Assembly (NCBI GenBank): GCA_964599235.1
Contig: CAZRDX010000052.1
Span: 186,001-250,000, forward strand
Source: DRPN01 sp964599235
GTDB taxonomy: Bacteria; Bacteroidota; Bacteroidia; Bacteroidales; VadinHA17
Length of the DNA stretch: 64,000 nt
Reading direction: 5' to 3'
Shown here: positions 61,920-64,000 of the stretch, piece by piece
Position numbering within the stretch: position 1 is the first letter of the stretch
Layout of the letters: every line of letters starts with the position of its first letter
The notes under the pieces: generated by a model
What the model was told of the DNA's origin: nothing
What the model saw: only the letters and a program-made list of their open reading frames with translations
Databases searched by the model: none
Made by a program: the position numbers and the translations under genes

Positions 61920-64000
61920 TCACAGCTCCTCGCCTGCCTTCAGCACCATCCCCATGCTGCGGCGGCCGTCGATGCCGATGAACAGCGGCGCCCCGAAACG
62001 CACATGACGCACATAACCGTCCTCGAACAGCGCCGGCTGGGCATCCAGATAGGCCTGATCAAGATGACCGTGCCCCCGGGCAGGGTTGACTGTGAAATAA
62101 CCCACCCGGAAAGAGGTGAGGTTCTGGAAGAAATGCGTTCCCTGGCTGGGGTCGACGTGGTAGTCGCTCTGCCCCGCCTCGACGATAAGACGGGCCTGTG
62201 ATATCTGCGGCCACTTCACGGGGATGCCCAGCCAGGGATCCGACGAGCCCCATCGTCCCGGGCCGATGAGCACATAACCCCGTCCCTCTTCGCGCAGCAG
62301 GGTGTTGCGCTGTTCGATGACGGCGGCGATCTCGCGCGTACGGGCCGCATCGAAAGCATCCGGCTTCACATAGATCACATCCCTCACATCGCGGATGACC
62401 CCGTTGCCCAGCGCCGAAGGAGAGATGAGCAGGGCACGGGCCGGGTCGAGCCGCCCCAAATCGACACGCATCTGCTGGTCGGCATCCACGATGGGCCTGA
62501 TCTGCAGGAAATAAAAGATCTTCGGCTCCCCCGGCGGTGTCTCCAGGTCGACGGCGAACTCCATCTCGATGGGGCTACCCATCTCCCGCTGTCCCGTGGC
62601 CAGCAGCTCCTGCAGGATCTCTGCCAGGGGGAAGCGCCCGTATTTGAGAATATTGGCAAAAGTGATGATGCGCCGTCCCCTCTCCAGGATGCCGTCGCGC
62701 ACCTGATGGTCCTGCAGGTCGTACGTCGAGGCCACCCACCGCAACGCCTCGTCCTCGGGGGCTTCGCGTATGCTCAGCTTGCGCAGATTGACCGCATCAT
62801 TGACCGAGGGCACGAAACGGTCCAGGTCGAGGTCGAGCGCATAGAAACGTTTCTGGGTCTCCCGCAAGGCATTCTCAGGCGTGGAGAGCTGCAGCACCTT
62901 CCTGGGATATTTCGGTGAAAAACGCAGCGACTGTTCCCCGTCGACGATCAGCTTGCCCAGCCCGAAGGCAATGTTGGCGATGCCGTCGGCAGCCTCTTCC
63001 GGCGGCACCGGGTAGAAGTTGATCGAACGTGCCACCCCCGAGAGTGTGGGATAGAAAAGATTGCCGTGCTGCCGTCCGCACACCTCCTGCAGCACGATGC
63101 CCATCTTCTCCTCGTCGATCACGTTCGAGGTGGCGTTCATGTAGGCTTTGCTGTTACGGAAATAGACCGACGCATACACCTGTTTGACCGCCATCTCGAG
63201 GGCGGTGAGCATCCGCTCCCTGTCGGCATGAAAAGGCACCATGTAGGTGGAATAGATGCCCGCAAAGGGCTGGTAATGCGAATCTTCCAGCTTGCTCGAC
63301 GAGCGCACCGCCACGGGCTTGCCCGTGATGGCCAGGAAAGCCCGCAGATCGTCACGGAACGGGGCAGGCAGCTCCGCCGCCACAAAACGCTGCAGGATCT
63401 CCTCGTCCGGCAGGTCGGAAAGGCCCACCCGGTAAAGATCGTTCTGCTCCATGAACTGGTCGAAGATCTCCGTGGTCACCACCACCGTCCGCGGGATGGT
63501 GATCTGCACCCCCTCGAAACGGCCGAAGAGCCTGTTCCGTTTGATGACGTTGTTGATGAAGGCCAGACCGCGTGCCTTGCCGCCGATGGAACCGTCGCCG
63601 ATGCGGGAAAAGATCACATATTCATCGTAGGTGTCGGCATTGAACTTGGCGATCACCCCACGTCCCCGGCCTATGCGGTAGCTCGAGATGGCCACATAGA
63701 CAAAACGCCGCAGATCGTCGAGCGTGTCGAAATCCTCCCTTTTGAGATATTTGAACATCTGCGCCAGCGAAAAGAGCGCCCGGGCATTGAGCCACTTGGA
63801 GAAATGGTCGCGCCGCGTGTGATAGTCGAGCGTCTTGTCGGGGATGGTCATCATCTTTTGCTGGAATTCGCGGAGACTGGACGCCCGGTCCACCTCCTTC
63901 AGCGTATCCGGATCACGGAAGATGAAAGGACCGAAAGCGAAGTTGTCGATGATGAACTGCCGCAGCTCCTTGGAGAGGTTCTTGGAGTATTTATGCAGGA
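61920..64000 (-). CDS. PEP/pyruvate-binding (PPDK_N) domain protein, N-terminus off the right edge
   Basis: The minus-strand frame runs from the window edge to the stop at 61920, about 690 codons; an internal GTG at 63893 is not the true start because homologous-looking sequence continues upstream. It has an ATP-grasp nucleotide-binding region with GDGSIGGKARGLAFINNVI and KPVAVRSSSKLEDSHYQPFAGIYST, as in PEP synthase and pyruvate phosphate dikinase. It ends soon after GPGRWGSSDPWLGIPV, and the phosphohistidine and PEP-utilising domains seem missing at this end. It is therefore probably not a complete PEP synthase. The function is unknown. Confidence 0.8.
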   Translation of the reverse strand, partial: LHKYSKNLSKELRQFIIDNFAFGPFIFRDPDTLKEVDRASSLREFQQKMMTIPDKTLDYHTRRDHFSKWLNARALFSLAQMFKYLKREDFDTLDDLRRFVYVAISSYRIGRGRGVIAKFNADTYDEYVIFSRIGDGSIGGKARGLAFINNVIKRNRLFGRFEGVQITIPRTVVVTTEIFDQFMEQNDLYRVGLSDLPDEEILQRFVAAELPAPFRDDLRAFLAITGKPVAVRSSSKLEDSHYQPFAGIYSTYMVPFHADRERMLTALEMAVKQVYASVYFRNSKAYMNATSNVIDEEKMGIVLQEVCGRQHGNLFYPTLSGVARSINFYPVPPEEAADGIANIAFGLGKLIVDGEQSLRFSPKYPRKVLQLSTPENALRETQKRFYALDLDLDRFVPSVNDAVNLRKLSIREAPEDEALRWVASTYDLQDHQVRDGILERGRRIITFANILKYGRFPLAEILQELLATGQREMGSPIEMEFAVDLETPPGEPKIFYFLQIRPIVDADQQMRVDLGRLDPARALLISPSALGNGVIRDVRDVIYVKPDAFDAARTREIAAVIEQRNTLLREEGRGYVLIGPGRWGSSDPWLGIPVKWPQISQARLIVEAGQSDYHVDPSQGTHFFQNLTSFRVGYFTVNPARGHGHLDQAYLDAQPALFEDGYVRHVRFGAPLFIGIDGRRSMGMVLKAGEEL

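Overview
The window reads as one continuous piece of a GC-rich Bacteroidota chromosome, probably Bacteroidales. The evidence is a complete nqrABCDEF-apbE operon, PorP/SprF and plug-type proteins of the type IX secretion/gliding system, a CHU_C-type C-terminal domain, ECF sigma factors followed by membrane-anchored surface proteins, lipoproteins, and repeated TAnnTTTG promoter elements, the -7 signature of the Bacteroidota housekeeping sigma factor. I see no prophage, transposase, CRISPR array or integration module. The content is mostly housekeeping and cell-envelope genes with some unusual regulatory and envelope modules.

Layout. 1-6.1 kb: a truncated unknown gene, an ATP-cone/nuclease fusion, a small lipoprotein, and a minus-strand cluster of a TPR/SPOR-like protein (frame broken by a G/C homopolymer tract), clpS, nfeD and floA. 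6.2-13.8 kb: a one-cysteine Bcp peroxidase, recA, a 31-bp tandem repeat, and a TolC-MFP-RND efflux operon. 14-24.7 kb: S9 peptidase, miaA, a LapA-like protein, smpB, a calcium-binding outer-membrane protein, a second SPOR-like protein, a LOG-family protein and uvrA. 24.7-38 kb: ECF sigma with an anchored beta-barrel protein, a lipoprotein serpin, lpd with an aminotransferase, small conserved proteins, and a 1399-residue hybrid histidine kinase overlapping a REC-PP2C phosphatase. 38.0-38.6 kb: a dense array of short palindromes. 38.6-45.5 kb: apbE and nqrF to nqrA. 45.6-57 kb: T9SS plug protein, two aldehyde dehydrogenases, a FtsB/DivIC-like protein, a glycosyltransferase, a Skp-like protein, PorP/SprF, a second ECF sigma/anchored surface protein pair, and proline dehydrogenase. 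57.3-64 kb: superoxide dismutase, a candidate structured RNA, MATE exporter, DUF1858, a PTPS/QueD-family protein, folE, fabD and a truncated PPDK_N-type protein.

How the genes fit together. Nqr pumps sodium using NADH, and ApbE supplies its covalent FMN. PutA-type proline dehydrogenase and PruA oxidise proline to glutamate, although they are encoded about 6 kb apart. The outer-membrane and T9SS genes point to a surface-active heterotroph. Both sigma loci share one design: an ECF sigma gene overlaps a downstream gene whose product has a short similar cytoplasmic N-terminus, one membrane span and a large outer domain. The most interesting items are this sigma/anchor design, the candidate RNA upstream of sod, the ATP-cone nuclease, the palindrome array and the multi-step phosphorelay ending in a PP2C phosphatase.
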